From assembly GCA_036023115.1 (NCBI GenBank), contig JAYKKT010000048.1, forward strand, positions 4,550,001 to 4,614,000: DNA of 64,000 nucleotides. The letters run 5' to 3'. Source of the DNA: Brasenia schreberi (Eukaryota; Streptophyta; Magnoliopsida; Nymphaeales; Cabombaceae). Below, piece after piece: positions 22,668 through 33,853 of this stretch (position 1 is the first letter of the stretch; every line of letters starts with the position of its first letter). A program made the position numbers and the translations under genes. The notes beneath the pieces were generated by a model, which saw only the letters and a list, made by a program, of their open reading frames with translations, was not told the DNA's origin and made no database searches.

Positions 22668-22890
22668 CTACAACTACAACTAAGCCTTTTCCCATACTAG
22701 ATGGGGTCAGCTCCATGAGTTTTTTGTTTCCACAAAGCTCTATTATAATTTGTAGAATTCATGATAGATAAGTTCGACAAAGTTTTACGCTGACTATCGA
22801 AAGCCTAACGCAACCCTCCTCCTTTATGCAGGCTTGGGACCATCCATGCAAGGGTGAACCCTTACATGAGTGGAGCTTGAAATTTTAATA
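22668..22890 (-). mobile_element. RTE LINE 3' tail fragment joined to a second repeat
   Basis: CTACAACTACAACTAAGCC, CATACTAGATGGGGTCAG and TTTTTTGTTTCCACA match the LINE 3' end. The sequence then switches to a different phrase (GCCTAACGCAACCCTCCTCC, GGCTTGGGACC), which I recall as a common plant repeat wording but cannot name. Confidence 0.65.
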
Positions 22891-24336
22891 TGTAATAGAA
22901 AAGTTTTAGAATATCGGGTGGGCTAGTTGCCCCACCCCTCCACAAGGTAGATCTGCCACTGTAGACATACATATATGTCTAACAAATAGCTGTACTTTAT
23001 TAGACTAATCTCGACTATTTGCAAATGTTTAACACAAATGTTCTCTCACTATAACAAGTTTCTTGTTTAATTACATTCCACAAACAAAAGTAACTCCAAT
23101 TATCATGGTGAATAAAATTATTTAAATTAACCAAAAAAACATGAAATTTAACTTGCCACTGAGGATATTCCGACGAATCATTGGAATATGTCTAACTCCT
23201 CAAGAGTTAAAACCCTTCCCAAAAGAAACTTCAAATCCAAATGCTTTTCGTCCTTAGCTTTAGCAATCGAATGATCTCCTAAGGTTACTATTCTCTCAAA
23301 GACGATCGAGTAAAACAGAAACTGAGATTGGTAAGCACATACATGCACATTAGCCCCAATGTCTACTATCCTGTATTGCGGCTCAAAAATAGAAAAAAGA
23401 TGGGATTTAAGAGATAGATACCCATCACTAGCTAGTGGTCACTACCATATTGACCATAGCTCCTTCAACAACTGAAGATTTTTTGGCTTTCTTAGAGGGA
23501 CAATCCCTCACACAATGTCCAACCTAATCACAAAGTTAGCACGGTTTGTTTTAGGATTTCTTTTGTATCTTGGCTTTTGATTTATGCTTCACCAGTTTTC
23601 TCTTAGTATCACTAGGATATTTCTTTCTACCATTAGGTTAACCCTAGAAGTGTTGTTTATAGGTATAAAAGGTTTTTGACTTTTATGCTCTTCATCTATT
23701 GTTATGTATGTCATTAGATCATCAAGGGTTATCTTACCCTTCTTATGCTTGAGATCGAGGTTGAAACCCTCTCAAGGCTTAGGAAATTTCTCTATAATAG
23801 ACACAACAATAAACTTGTAAGGAAACTCTATTTCGGGTTCCTTTAAAATATGATATGAAAACTGAAACTTGTGAGCCTGTTCAGTCACAGATTTTCCCTC
23901 TACCATTTTGTACTTAAGAAACTTGGTCACGGAGTACTTTTCAAGAACGAGGTCTTTAGTATTGTATTTTTTATCAAAGGCAACTCATAAATCTTTTATT
24001 GTCATGGAAGGAAAACTATATATATCAAATAAAATATTTGACAGTGCTGACAAAATACAATAGTAGCATACAATGTCCTTCTCCTTCCACTCGACGATTC
24101 TATCCAAGCTTCTAGGGTTAGTATCATTAGGTTAGGATAATCTGACTCGATGTATAGATGCAACCCTAACATGCTTAACCAAATTTTCATATGTTACTAC
24201 CAGCATTTAAAATGAGGATCAACAAACTTTTCTAGCATCATAGTTAAGTCAATCTTAGGTTGGTTAAGTCAACCTTAGGTCGGAGAGTAGGAGTTATAGA
24301 CATATTTGCTACGGTAAAAAATGATTTCTCTAAGAT

Positions 24337-24739
24337 TATTGGAATGAACCCTAGATATACATGCATAATAAAGTAATATGCAACAATTGTAAACATGCCT
24401 CAATCATAAATAACAGTTGTATAAGCCATAATCAAGTCGTAGAGAAAACAAAAGCATAAGCAAAATAAAAAAAAACTAAAAGCATAAGCAAAATATAAAA
24501 AAACTTATTTGTGTGAGTCGCCCTTGTAGACTTAGAGAAATCAGTGTTCTACTATGAGTATGTACGAGTACTTATTCCTTTTTCATAAGTTTAAATACAC
24601 AACTCGAAAAACACATACTTAGCTTTGAGTCGACCTCGAAAACAACTCGTCACCTATGGTTGGAGCAAAAAGAGAGATTATCCAAGGGCAAAGGGACTGA
24701 ACAACACCACGGACTGAGAGACAAAACAAGAAGATGGGA

Positions 24740-24776
<37 letters not shown>

Positions 24777-24950
24777 CGAAAACTGTGTTTAGAAATGACC
24801 CCTAATCACCTATTTATAGGTGCGCGTGTGGATTACAGATCTGATCCAAATGACGCACCACTTTATCCTCAACTATCCCGTCTTATTTGGAATTGCCTCA
24901 CCTAATCTGGAACTGTCTCATCTTATCCCTATAAGTAAGAGTCTTATTCG
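24337..24950 (-). repeat. Copia-family LTR (partial, U3 truncated)
   Basis: It is the reverse complement of the 3' two-thirds of the LTRs at 36412 and 40795. Its inner end at 24337 corresponds to their ...TTAATTCTAACA end. It includes the TATA region at 24807-24822 and a GA tract at 24740-24776, and lacks the TGTTGGATTTAATG start. Confidence 0.75.
24740..24776. repeat. (GA)n microsatellite
   Basis: A near-pure GA run lies inside the copia LTR piece; the other LTR copies have only CTCTCTCTC at this place, so it expanded here. Confidence 0.85.
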
Positions 24951-26129
24951 GAACTGCCTCTTAGTGAAGCATCAATTTAACTAAATAGATCTCTTGAATA
25001 TGTTGTTTTGGTGCAAGAAAGTTCATCTATTCATGAAATAGCATAGTTTTTTTGGTTGTGTACTCCCATTGCTCATGAGATCTCCTCTCGCTTATTGATG
25101 CGACCTGGACCTTGCACTTCAAATTTGGATCTACGAGATTCATATCCACATTAATTTTTAAGAGTCTTTTAAGTGTTTAAGGGTCCTAGTTTGATTTTAT
25201 TGTAATAGGAAATCCAGAATCATTTGGGTTCTTGCTAACCAAGATTTGCTTTAATTAAGGTTTCAGTTAATTAGGAGTTTGCTTTTATTTGGATTTCATT
25301 ATAGCTAGGATCAATTTTCTTTTAGAAGAGAAGAACCTCTTTGCTTTGGTTCATGGATGAAAATTATTGAAGTTTAAATCTGAATAGATTTAGTTTTCCT
25401 TTAGCTTTTCATCTTCCTTCTTTCCTCTTCTCATCTCTTGAATTAGTGACTTTGTCTCCATATAATTCCAACATCATCATTGAAGCCACGTCTCATTCAG
25501 GTTCGCAATGTCCTGTTAAGTTGGCCTGAACCACGAGGCCACATGTGGACGACTCGACTAGCAGTTCGTTCTGTTTTACCATTGACCTGCAAATTGTAGT
25601 TCATTAATTGACAGCAGTCACAGCACCTCAAAACAGTTCCCATCAACCCATTCATTGGCATCAGTTTACTGCAACCACTATCATCTGTTCGTGTTGTAGT
25701 CGAAGAAAGAACTATAACCCTTCACCGAGCAAATCATGTTTCTCGCAGCCTTGCCTCTGAACCCAAAATCTCTACTTGAGCCGTGCCGGTACCTATGTCG
25801 AACTCGAGCCAAATAGTCGATGAATCCTGATAACAGAATCATCTCCTCCCTATTACTTCCGAGTACCATCAACCAAGTGACCAAAGACTACTGCTCCACA
25901 CTTTTGCCAATCTTTCCCAGCTCGCCTTTTGCTGCTGTCAACCTGTTTCTTCGTCCTTTTCACAGATGAGGATTGCTTGAGACGTGCCAAGACCACCGGA
26001 TTCATCTGCCTTCCTCATCATAACCCCACCATCCATCTGCTGTTGGCCTTTCCCATCGCTACCAGACACCTCTTGCCTTCAAAGGACTTTGCCAGCCAGG
26101 TCATGACCTTCTGCCAACATACTCCTATC
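24951..26129. other. Unannotated stretch
   Basis: About 1.2 kb has moderate GC in its second half and no recognised domain on either strand. Frames at 25681-25884 (-) and 25929-26150 (+) are short and match nothing I know. Confidence 0.4.
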
Positions 26130-26490
26130 TGTCAAATATCACACAAATAATCAAGAAACCAAAGATTGGAAGGTGGAAGATGGATTGGAGCTGCAATCGG
26201 CAGATATTGGAGCGGCCGCGACTCTCTCTTTCTTCCTTTCTATTCAATCTAATGTTGCTGATAGGGTTTTCTCCTTTTAAACACCACCATTACACTAATC
26301 TAAATTATATAAGTACCATTAATGTGTCTAATTTACAGGTACCTTTAAAAACAACTACTTAAGTAACTAAATACCTAGTTAAGAAAATAAAACAAAAACT
26401 ATAAACTAATACAATTGACATTGACTATAAGTTGATGCGTGTAGAAAGAGTCTTCCTTGAGTATTGTTGCAATTCTTCTCTCTTCTAACA
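26130..26490 (-). repeat. Putative 3' LTR of the copia element at 26491-28810
   Basis: On the minus strand a purine-rich tract ACTTGGGGAGAG is followed at 26490 by TGTTAGAAGAGAGAAG. The unit ends near 26130 with GATATTTGACA, giving TG...CA ends over about 361 bp, a size usual for copia LTRs. The partner 5' LTR was not found, so the left boundary is a guess. Confidence 0.5.
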
Positions 26491-28810
26491 CTCTCCCCAA
26501 GTTGGGTTAAATATTATTGTTATACAAAACTTGTCACATAATTTTAGCAATAGATTTATATTAAGTGCTTTAGTCAATATATCAGTGCATTGATCTTCTG
26601 TCTTCACATGTTCGAGTTTGAATTCTGATGTGCTCATAGTCTCTGATAAAATGGAAATCAATTTCTATATGTTTGGTTCTTTTGTGATACACTAAATTAA
26701 AGGCAATTTGTATCGCTGCCTTGCTATCACAATACATTGAAATAATTTCTTTCATGTTGTACCCAATCTCCATAAATAATGATCTCAACCACTTACCCTC
26801 ACAAATACCAGAAGCAATGGCCATGTACTCAGCTTCAGTTATAGATCTTGTCACAACTAATTGTTTCTTGCTTTTCCAAGAGGCAATGTTGCCTCCCACT
26901 AAAGTCACATATCCTGAAGTAGATTTTATATCCTCTCTGCAACTTGCCAAATCTACATTTGTATAAATCTCAATTTTAGCAGTCATTTTCTTTGTATATT
27001 ATCCCATATCATGGTGTATATTTTAGATACTTGAGAACGTGAAATATTGCATCCATATGATTCTTAGAAGGAGCTTGCATAAAACGACTTACAATTCCTC
27101 TTGCATGGGCAATACCTAGATGTGTAATTGTTAGATATATCAATTTACCAACTAACTGTTGATATCTAACTACATCAACCTTATCTCCTCCATCATCAAC
27201 TTGTAGCTTTTGATTCACATCCATTGGTGTATAAATTGGCTTACATTTGAGCATCTTAGTCTCTGGCAGTAAATCTAGTATATATTTTCGTTTGCTTAAA
27301 AGGTATCGATACCTTAATATGCCACCTCTATACTAAGAAATTAATATAGCTTACCGAGATCTTTGATGTCAAACAATTGATGGAGTTCCAACTTTAATTT
27401 TTGTATTTCTTCCATATCATCCCTTATCACTATAATGTCATCAACTTATACAAGTAACAACGTTAGTTTTTCTCTTCTTTTAATGAATAAGGAGTGATCA
27501 CTTACACTCTTTTTACAACCCAAGTCAATAATACTCTTGCTGAATTTTTCAAGCCATGCTCGAGGTGATTGTTTCAATCCATAAATCACCTTTTTGAGTT
27601 TATAGACTTTATTTGCTGGATTTTTATAACTAGGTGGTAGTTCTTATATATTTTCTCCTTAAGCTCATTTTATAAAAATGTATTCTTCACATCAAGTTGC
27701 CACATAGTCTATCCCTTTTGAGTAGCAATACTAATTATAACGTGTATGGATGTGAGTTTAGCCATTGGTGCAAAAGTCTCTTCATAGGGATTGACTATAC
27801 CCATGAGCCACTAGTCTGGTCTTATACCTTTCTAATGTTTCATCTGATCTAAACTTGATGATATACACTCACTTATAACTTACTGCCTTTCTTCCTGCTG
27901 GTAAATCACTAATAGTCCATATCTAGTACTTTTCCAAAGCCTAAAATCCAAACTTCATTGCTTCTACCTAATGTGTATATTTCAATGATTCCAAGAAGTT
28001 CTTAGTAATTTGATAGGTTTCAACATTTAAAATAAAGTTGTGATAGCTTGAAGATAATCGATCATATGATAAAAATTGAGAAATAGGATACTTACTGCAT
28101 GACCTTTTACCTTTCCTCAATTCGGTAGGAATATCTTATCTCCATAATGTTTTTTCATAGTTTCAGCCTATTGATTTGAGGTAGGATCTCCCCCTTGGTC
28201 CATGGAGTCTAAAGGATTGGGCATTACTATCTTCCTCTCTCCCTTTTTGTATACTTTCATTTCTTTCTCTTCCATTAACTTTTTTTCTTGTCCATTCTTA
28301 TCCACTTCCACTCCCTCATCGTCTAAGATATGTATAGGTGTTCTTCTATAGTAAGGTTATGAGACTCATCTTTATTTTGGAAATAGGGAGTGGTTTCAAA
28401 GAATGTAACATCGATTGATACATACCTTTTTCGTGCTTTAGAATCATAGCACACATACCCTTTTCTTCACTTATGTAACCAAGAAGTACACATCTAATGA
28501 TCCAAGGATCTAGATTATCCTAAAACTAATCATGTACATGAACAAAACATAGACACCCCAAAATACGTGGTATAATGTGAAATGGTTTATCTCGAGGACT
28601 AATCACTTTAAAAGGAGATTTACTCGATATAACAGCTTATAGTAGTCTATTAATAAGATGAACTGTTGTGAGAATTACTTCGGGCCAAAAGAATTTATGA
28701 ACATTGTGCTTCTAGAAGAAGTGTCCTTATCACTTGTAGAATATGTTTATTTTTCCTTTTACTAACTCTATTTTGTTGAGGAGTGTAGACACATGTCGTT
28801 TGATGTAAAA
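26491..28810 (-). pseudogene. Ty1/copia pol remnant (integrase, reverse transcriptase, RNase H)
   Basis: Reading down the minus strand, the order is that of copia elements. The integrase core end near 28745-28800 has YTPQQNRVSKRKN. The integrase C-terminus near 28380-28480 has GYVCYDSKARKRYVS and TFFETTPYF. Reverse transcriptase pieces run from about 27950 to 27010, and RNase H lies at 26582-26986 with SRSSTEAEY-like TRSITEAEYMAIA and the KHIEIDFHFIRD box. The catalytic YVDD box is broken: the tyrosine codon is a stop at 27446-27448. Many other frame breaks are present. The 5' part is lost near 28810, where a plus-strand gag-like stretch abuts. Confidence 0.85.
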
Positions 28811-29265
28811 TACCATGCAATTAGAGGTAAAGAGCTAAAATTGAAAATTGATGGGCTTGATAAAGATGATATCATTAAGGCCCAAGAAAATTAAAAACAA
28901 AATTTGATAATATAGGAAAAACGAATGCAAAAATTACTTCAATTATTTATCAAAATGTAGATGAAAAACTTCGCAAGAGAATCAATATCTTTGTAAATGC
29001 ATTTGAAACATGAGAGTATTTAAAGAAAATTCATTCTCAAGATGACTTTGTTTTCTAAATTGATTTGATGGAAATAAATGATAATGTTTAAGCAAGACAA
29101 CTTAAGCATTAGGGATTATCATAATGACTTTTCGGAATTATGAAATCAACTACGAAGTTTTGATAAATTTGGAAAACTTCAAAGAATCGATGAATTTAAA
29201 GAATACCTTGATAACCAATATTTCTTCTTGTTTATGTGGGTCTAATAGAAGCATTAGTAATTATC
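28811..29265 (+). pseudogene. Retrotransposon gag-like fragment (plus strand)
   Basis: The plus strand reads KTNAKITSIIYQNVDEKLRK and, further on, DYHNDFSEL and NQLRSFDKFGKLQRIDEF with stops between. This resembles the conserved middle of copia gag proteins in wording and length, but no motif is diagnostic. It lies head-to-head with the minus-strand copia remnant, so it comes from a different insertion. Confidence 0.35.
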
Positions 29266-29267
29266 AC

Positions 29268-29452
29268 AATCACTTCAATGGTAGATTTGCTTGACATGAA
29301 TCAAAATTAGTTCTTTTTGTACTCAATACTTGTTTTAACCTATCTTCAATAATTCTTTCTTATAATTTTATAGTATAGCTCATTAACGTGATATCTTGAT
29401 AATTCATACAATTCCGAATGTCTCCATTGTTCTTGCATATGGGTATAAGTGT
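29268..29452 (-). mobile_element. RTE LINE internal fragment (reverse transcriptase)
   Basis: The minus strand encodes LIPICKNNGDIRNCMNYQDI followed by LMSYTIKL, matching the [20 protein letters not shown] and LMSHTMKL region of the long LINE at 9330-9450. Both ends are truncated and there is no tail. Confidence 0.75.
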
Positions 29453-29693
29453 AATAGATAGAATCAGACCGGATTCAAACCCATTCGAAAAGGAAACAGA
29501 AGCAATGCCTGATTTGGGCGTTGTTGAAACATGGTTGTTTACCACCATAATAGAACCTGCCATTTTCATGGCAAGTTACCTTTGATTTACATTGCTAACA
29601 AATTGGCATTGCTAACAGCAACCAAAGGGGTTGGGTGAGTGGATAGGATAACGAAGAACTCATGAAAGCTAGCAAGAAGCGAGATTAAAATTG

Positions 29694-29890
29694 GAGGATT
29701 TGGTGGGTGGACTAGCTCTTTGGGAATTCAATCTTAGTGCTTCTTTAGGTAGGGGGTTATATATTCTTAATAGAACCATACTATAAGTTATTTTCTTTGT
29801 TTTGGATGGATTTAATGTGTATGATGATTATTAAATGCCTTATTGATTATTCTTTAATGATGTTTGAAATTATGGGTATTTATTTTGTAA
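29694..29890 (+). repeat. Fragment of the Ty3/gypsy LTR family
   Basis: CTTTAGGTAGGGGGTTAT, ATTCTT, AACCATACTA.AAGT, TTTGTTTTGGATGGATTTAATGTG.ATGAT and AATTATGGGT follow the same order as 42990-43105 in the 5' LTR of the gypsy element. Confidence 0.7.
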
Positions 29891-32800
29891 TTGTTAATTA
29901 GGTTATTATTTTTTAATATTGATTCTAGTCATATTCATATTAAGTCTTGATTTTAAAAACCAATGTGGTTAAGTGGATTCCATTTTGGCTTAATGGCATG
30001 GCTGATTCCGATGTGGCTTGGGGGCTCCTTGAGTGGCTCGACTTGGTTTGAGGGTTGACATGGCTTGGATGGCTTTTAAGGGTGGCCCGCTTCCAATGTG
30101 AGTGTTTGTACTCTCTTGAAACCTTGATGAAGCTTAATAATTCTTGGCCTTGAAGCATCAAAGTGGAATGACCCATTGCGGCTTGATGTGGAGTTGATTT
30201 CAATGAGGTGAGGTGAGCCATGGCTAAGGTAAGCTTGGTTTGGTTCAAAATTGAATTTTTAATATAATGCTTGATTAAGTAATTTTACTCAAGATGAATT
30301 TTCAGAACCCTAGTATGGGTTGACTAGAATAAATGTGGACTCGATAGGCTTGGATCACCTAGGCTAAGTTCAAATGAGACTTGAGCTTAATTGAGTTAAG
30401 GCTTGAGCTATGTACATAGATGTATAATAAGCTTTTAAACAAAGGTTCTCTTTTTATCTTTTTTTGAAAATAAGTATAAATATAGAGCTTTTTATCCAAA
30501 TGACAATGATAAGAATAAAAGGAGAGCATGACAAATCTATTCCATAAATTTTGGTTTTTTCCATACGTTTATGTATCTAATAATACCCAAAATATAATGT
30601 TTTTATGAAAAACTATCCCCCTATACATATACAAGTACATCATGATCATTGTTTTGTAAATAGAATCTCATTTGGTGTCATAAATATGCATAAACTTATA
30701 TGTGCATATAAGTTAAGAAATTCTTATGCATAATAAATATAAAAACTAGTCTATATTTAATATCTGATATAAATAAATTTTCTTCTAGTAAAATCTCATG
30801 GACAAATGAAATAAAAGCAACTTTTTATTTTTGGTTGACATGGCTCTCCTATAGGTAAAATCGGGTGAAACTAACTCAGGAATTTTAAATAAAGTTTATT
30901 TAAGGTTAGAAACACATGAGGTGTAGAATACCAGCTATGGTCGACCTACTTTGTGGAATAATTTCAATGACGCCTATTTTGTCATCTGGAACCAAAAGCC
31001 TTTGAAATTCCTCTATTTCTTCTTCTCTCTTCCAAGATATTTTTATTTCTCATTCATATAAGCTCTAATTTTTATAGGATCCAAGACTTAGGATCTTACC
31101 CTATGTACGTTGAAATTGGCCTTTTGAAAACAATTTTTAAAAGCATATTTTGTTAAGAAAATTTTAGGTATTTGTGTCACAAACTTGTTATCATGTTAAT
31201 AGTGTTACTATAAACATCGAGTGAATTTGCATTTCTTGCCCTAAGCATATCAAGGGTTTAGATGAAGTTTTGTACTCTCTGCACCTAAAGCGAAACAACA
31301 AGAGCTAGTAATCAACATGAGGAGAGAAGTGGAATCCTGTCCGTCATTGTCTCACAACTCATACAATGGCCCTCGCCATTAAACTTCTACTAGTAAATAT
31401 CTCTACTCAAAGTGGCTCAATCTAATTGAACAAGCCTCACAAACTAATATTAATTTTGCTTCAGAAACATGTTTAAATTAAATTGCTTACAGAAAGATGG
31501 ACATGCTCAAATAGTCCATAGGCTTAATCATCATTACCCACTTTGACAAAAATTAAGCTTCTTGTAAAATGGAAACTGCAAAGAAGCCTTCATGTGATAT
31601 GTTCACTTTATCTCTACTCTTATGTTCTATATTCATACTCTAAGAATCATATGAATTGAATTAGTTTTGCAATGAAAATAATAAAAAAACAACACAAGAC
31701 TTCCATATTCAAATGGCAGAAAATAGCCTAATCAGATGTTCAACTTAAACTAAGCAAACTCATCATCCCAAGAAACGTCTTATACGGATGAAGATACAAA
31801 TACCACTAATAAGCATTAGATAAAATTGGGATGAAAAACCCTTTGTATTCAAATGTAAATGGAATTTAAAGAAAACCTATGTAAGGAGATGCACAAATAG
31901 GACTTCAATACGATGAATTAAATCTAATGTACAAAATAATTCTAACCTAACCAAGAATTAAACTATCTATATAAAAACAAAACTAAAGAAGAAAGATGCA
32001 AGATGATTCAAAAGGGATTGATACAAGGACCAAAGGATTTCATGGATGCTTAGAACTTAATTAATGGAAATCAAGATATATGGATTTGAGGGACTTCAAG
32101 TGGCTGATATGAATAAGCATGCTATAAAGATTCAGTGTTACTAAGGTACGACAATAATGCAAAGTAATTAGATAGGGTGCGTCGAACAACAACGGTCCTT
32201 CTTGGCAAGCCTTCCCTTGATGATTGACTCATTTATTAAGTAATAATGATAACTTGAACACGTCTTGGGCCTGGGTGAGTCTCTCTTTAGTGGTGGATAT
32301 ATCACAATAACACACACCAAAAAGAAGAAGAAAAAGAGAGGAGAGAGAAGGAGACAACAGTACTTGTAGAAATATTATTGTTGCTTGATATTGAGAGAGA
32401 TGATCTTGATGCTTCATGAATGAGAGAGATGATGGGCCTATTTACAGAGGGGATCCAACCCCTTAGAGATAAGAAACAACCTAATTTCATTTAATAAAAT
32501 TTCTAACAAATCCAAAAAGATTTCTTTAAAGATTTGAGGGTATTATGGATATTTTTGAAAATGTGTAGGGGCAATTTTAGAATCATGGTAGAATGGAATG
32601 TGTGTATGGAGATTTGGTCTATGAGTAACAATTATAAAGTTTTTTAGGGGATTAATTAAAGCACATCCTTTGTATAAAGCATATAACTTCTGCCCCAAAA
32701 ATCTTCAAATTATCCTAATGCAAATTCAAACATCAAATCATACTTTTACATCAACCTCATCCATATCAAATCATACTCATTTTAAATCAAGTTACATATA

Positions 32801-32929
32801 AGATTTTTTAAAATATAAAACAAATTAGCCTTAATTTTAATATTATTTATAAAGCATCAATAAAAAATTATAAATTATATATATTTAAAATTTAAATAAT
32901 AAAAAATTACTTCTAGTATAGTTCCACTA
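29891..32929. other. Unannotated A/T-rich region
   Basis: Around 29960-30250 the sequence is built of CTTGG/GGCTTG words like the U3 of LTRs at 35240-35660. Around 32280-32450 a minus-strand CT-rich leader follows CTGTAAATAGG, suggesting another LTR. No pair, terminus or coding domain was found, and I see no host gene. Confidence 0.4.
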
Positions 32930-33060
32930 AGAAATACATAACCACCTTCTTGAGGGAGTGGTAAGATCCAATTCCTAAACCGTTGGGTCACTCTTACCAC
33001 CTCCAAAATATCTAATTTTAATCTCTAAATAATTTTAAATAATAACAATAAGAAAATTCA
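32930..33060 (-). repeat. Fragment of the Ty3/gypsy LTR family (reverse)
   Basis: GAGGGAGTGGTAAGATCCAA, TTGGGTCACTCTTACCACC and ATCTAATTTTAATCTCTAAA are the reverse complement, with changes, of 42910-43005 and of 49520-49600 in the gypsy LTRs. Confidence 0.6.
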
Positions 33061-33848
33061 TCTATTACAAGCCTAACACAACAAATTAGATCCAAATCAA
33101 ATATTAAAAGACCCTTAAATGATCCAAAAACCTAACTTTGTTCCAAATAAGCTATGTTGCATCCAAATTGTTACTTGGATGCGTTTATGACCAAACCTAA
33201 GTGCTCTACTAGGTGTTGTATGTTCTTATCAACATAGAACTTGAGGTAAACCTAAATATACCTAAATAAGTCTTATGTTTAGTTTTGTACCTCACCAAGA
33301 AAGTTGCTCTAGACCCGACCTAAAACCAAAGTGCTCTTAACACAGAAAACAATCTAAACCATCATTAGACACAAATTTTCAAATGCAACAAGTGTGACAT
33401 GACATGCATCCTTTCATGACATACTATTAGGACATGACACAACATGTTGTGTCAAACACATCTCGTACCTAGGAAATGCTCTTACAAACCCATGGTATTC
33501 AGTAAAATAAATGACATTTTGCCATTTTCTGGTATCGAAGAGTGGTGGCCGTCCCCATTATCAGCCCAACCTCATGATGTCCTCTTGTACGTAGACCACC
33601 TGCCGATGGTCATGTTTCATAGAAACACCCAAACATAAACTAAAAAAAATGAAGTTTTTTCAACAAGGAAAATCCAATCAATCCAAGTGTTATATGGTCG
33701 ACCGCAATCTAATAAAGAAACCAATGAAAAGCATTTTAATCCCAATGTAGTGAACAATGGTGATTTCCCTCTAAAAATCCAACAAAACCCAAGTTCCTTT
33801 CTATAAAATCCAGTAATGGCAGCCATTTTTCGGTCAAATACCCCAAAA
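33061..33848. other. Unannotated stretch
   Basis: No domain or repeat partner was recognised. It directly precedes the target duplication of the solo LTR. Confidence 0.4.
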
Positions 33849-33853
33849 CAACA

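Larger units (their letters stand above)
23145..24950 (-). mobile_element. Ty1/copia fragment: 5' LTR piece, gag and start of protease
   Basis: The whole stretch is the reverse-complement relative of 36800-38450 in the plus-strand copia element. It includes a gag frame (24002-24190 on the minus strand matches 37399-37593), a CCHC zinc knuckle followed by RDCPS and a lysine-rich stretch near 23500-23560, and the protease active-site neighbourhood near 23340-23400. It ends in the protease region near 23145, so integrase, reverse transcriptase and the 3' LTR are missing. Frames are broken. Confidence 0.8.

Noticed and set aside
22440..22800. SINE insertion
   Set aside because: The CAA-rich start and following words match the RTE LINE 3' end in reverse; no RNA polymerase III promoter boxes were found.
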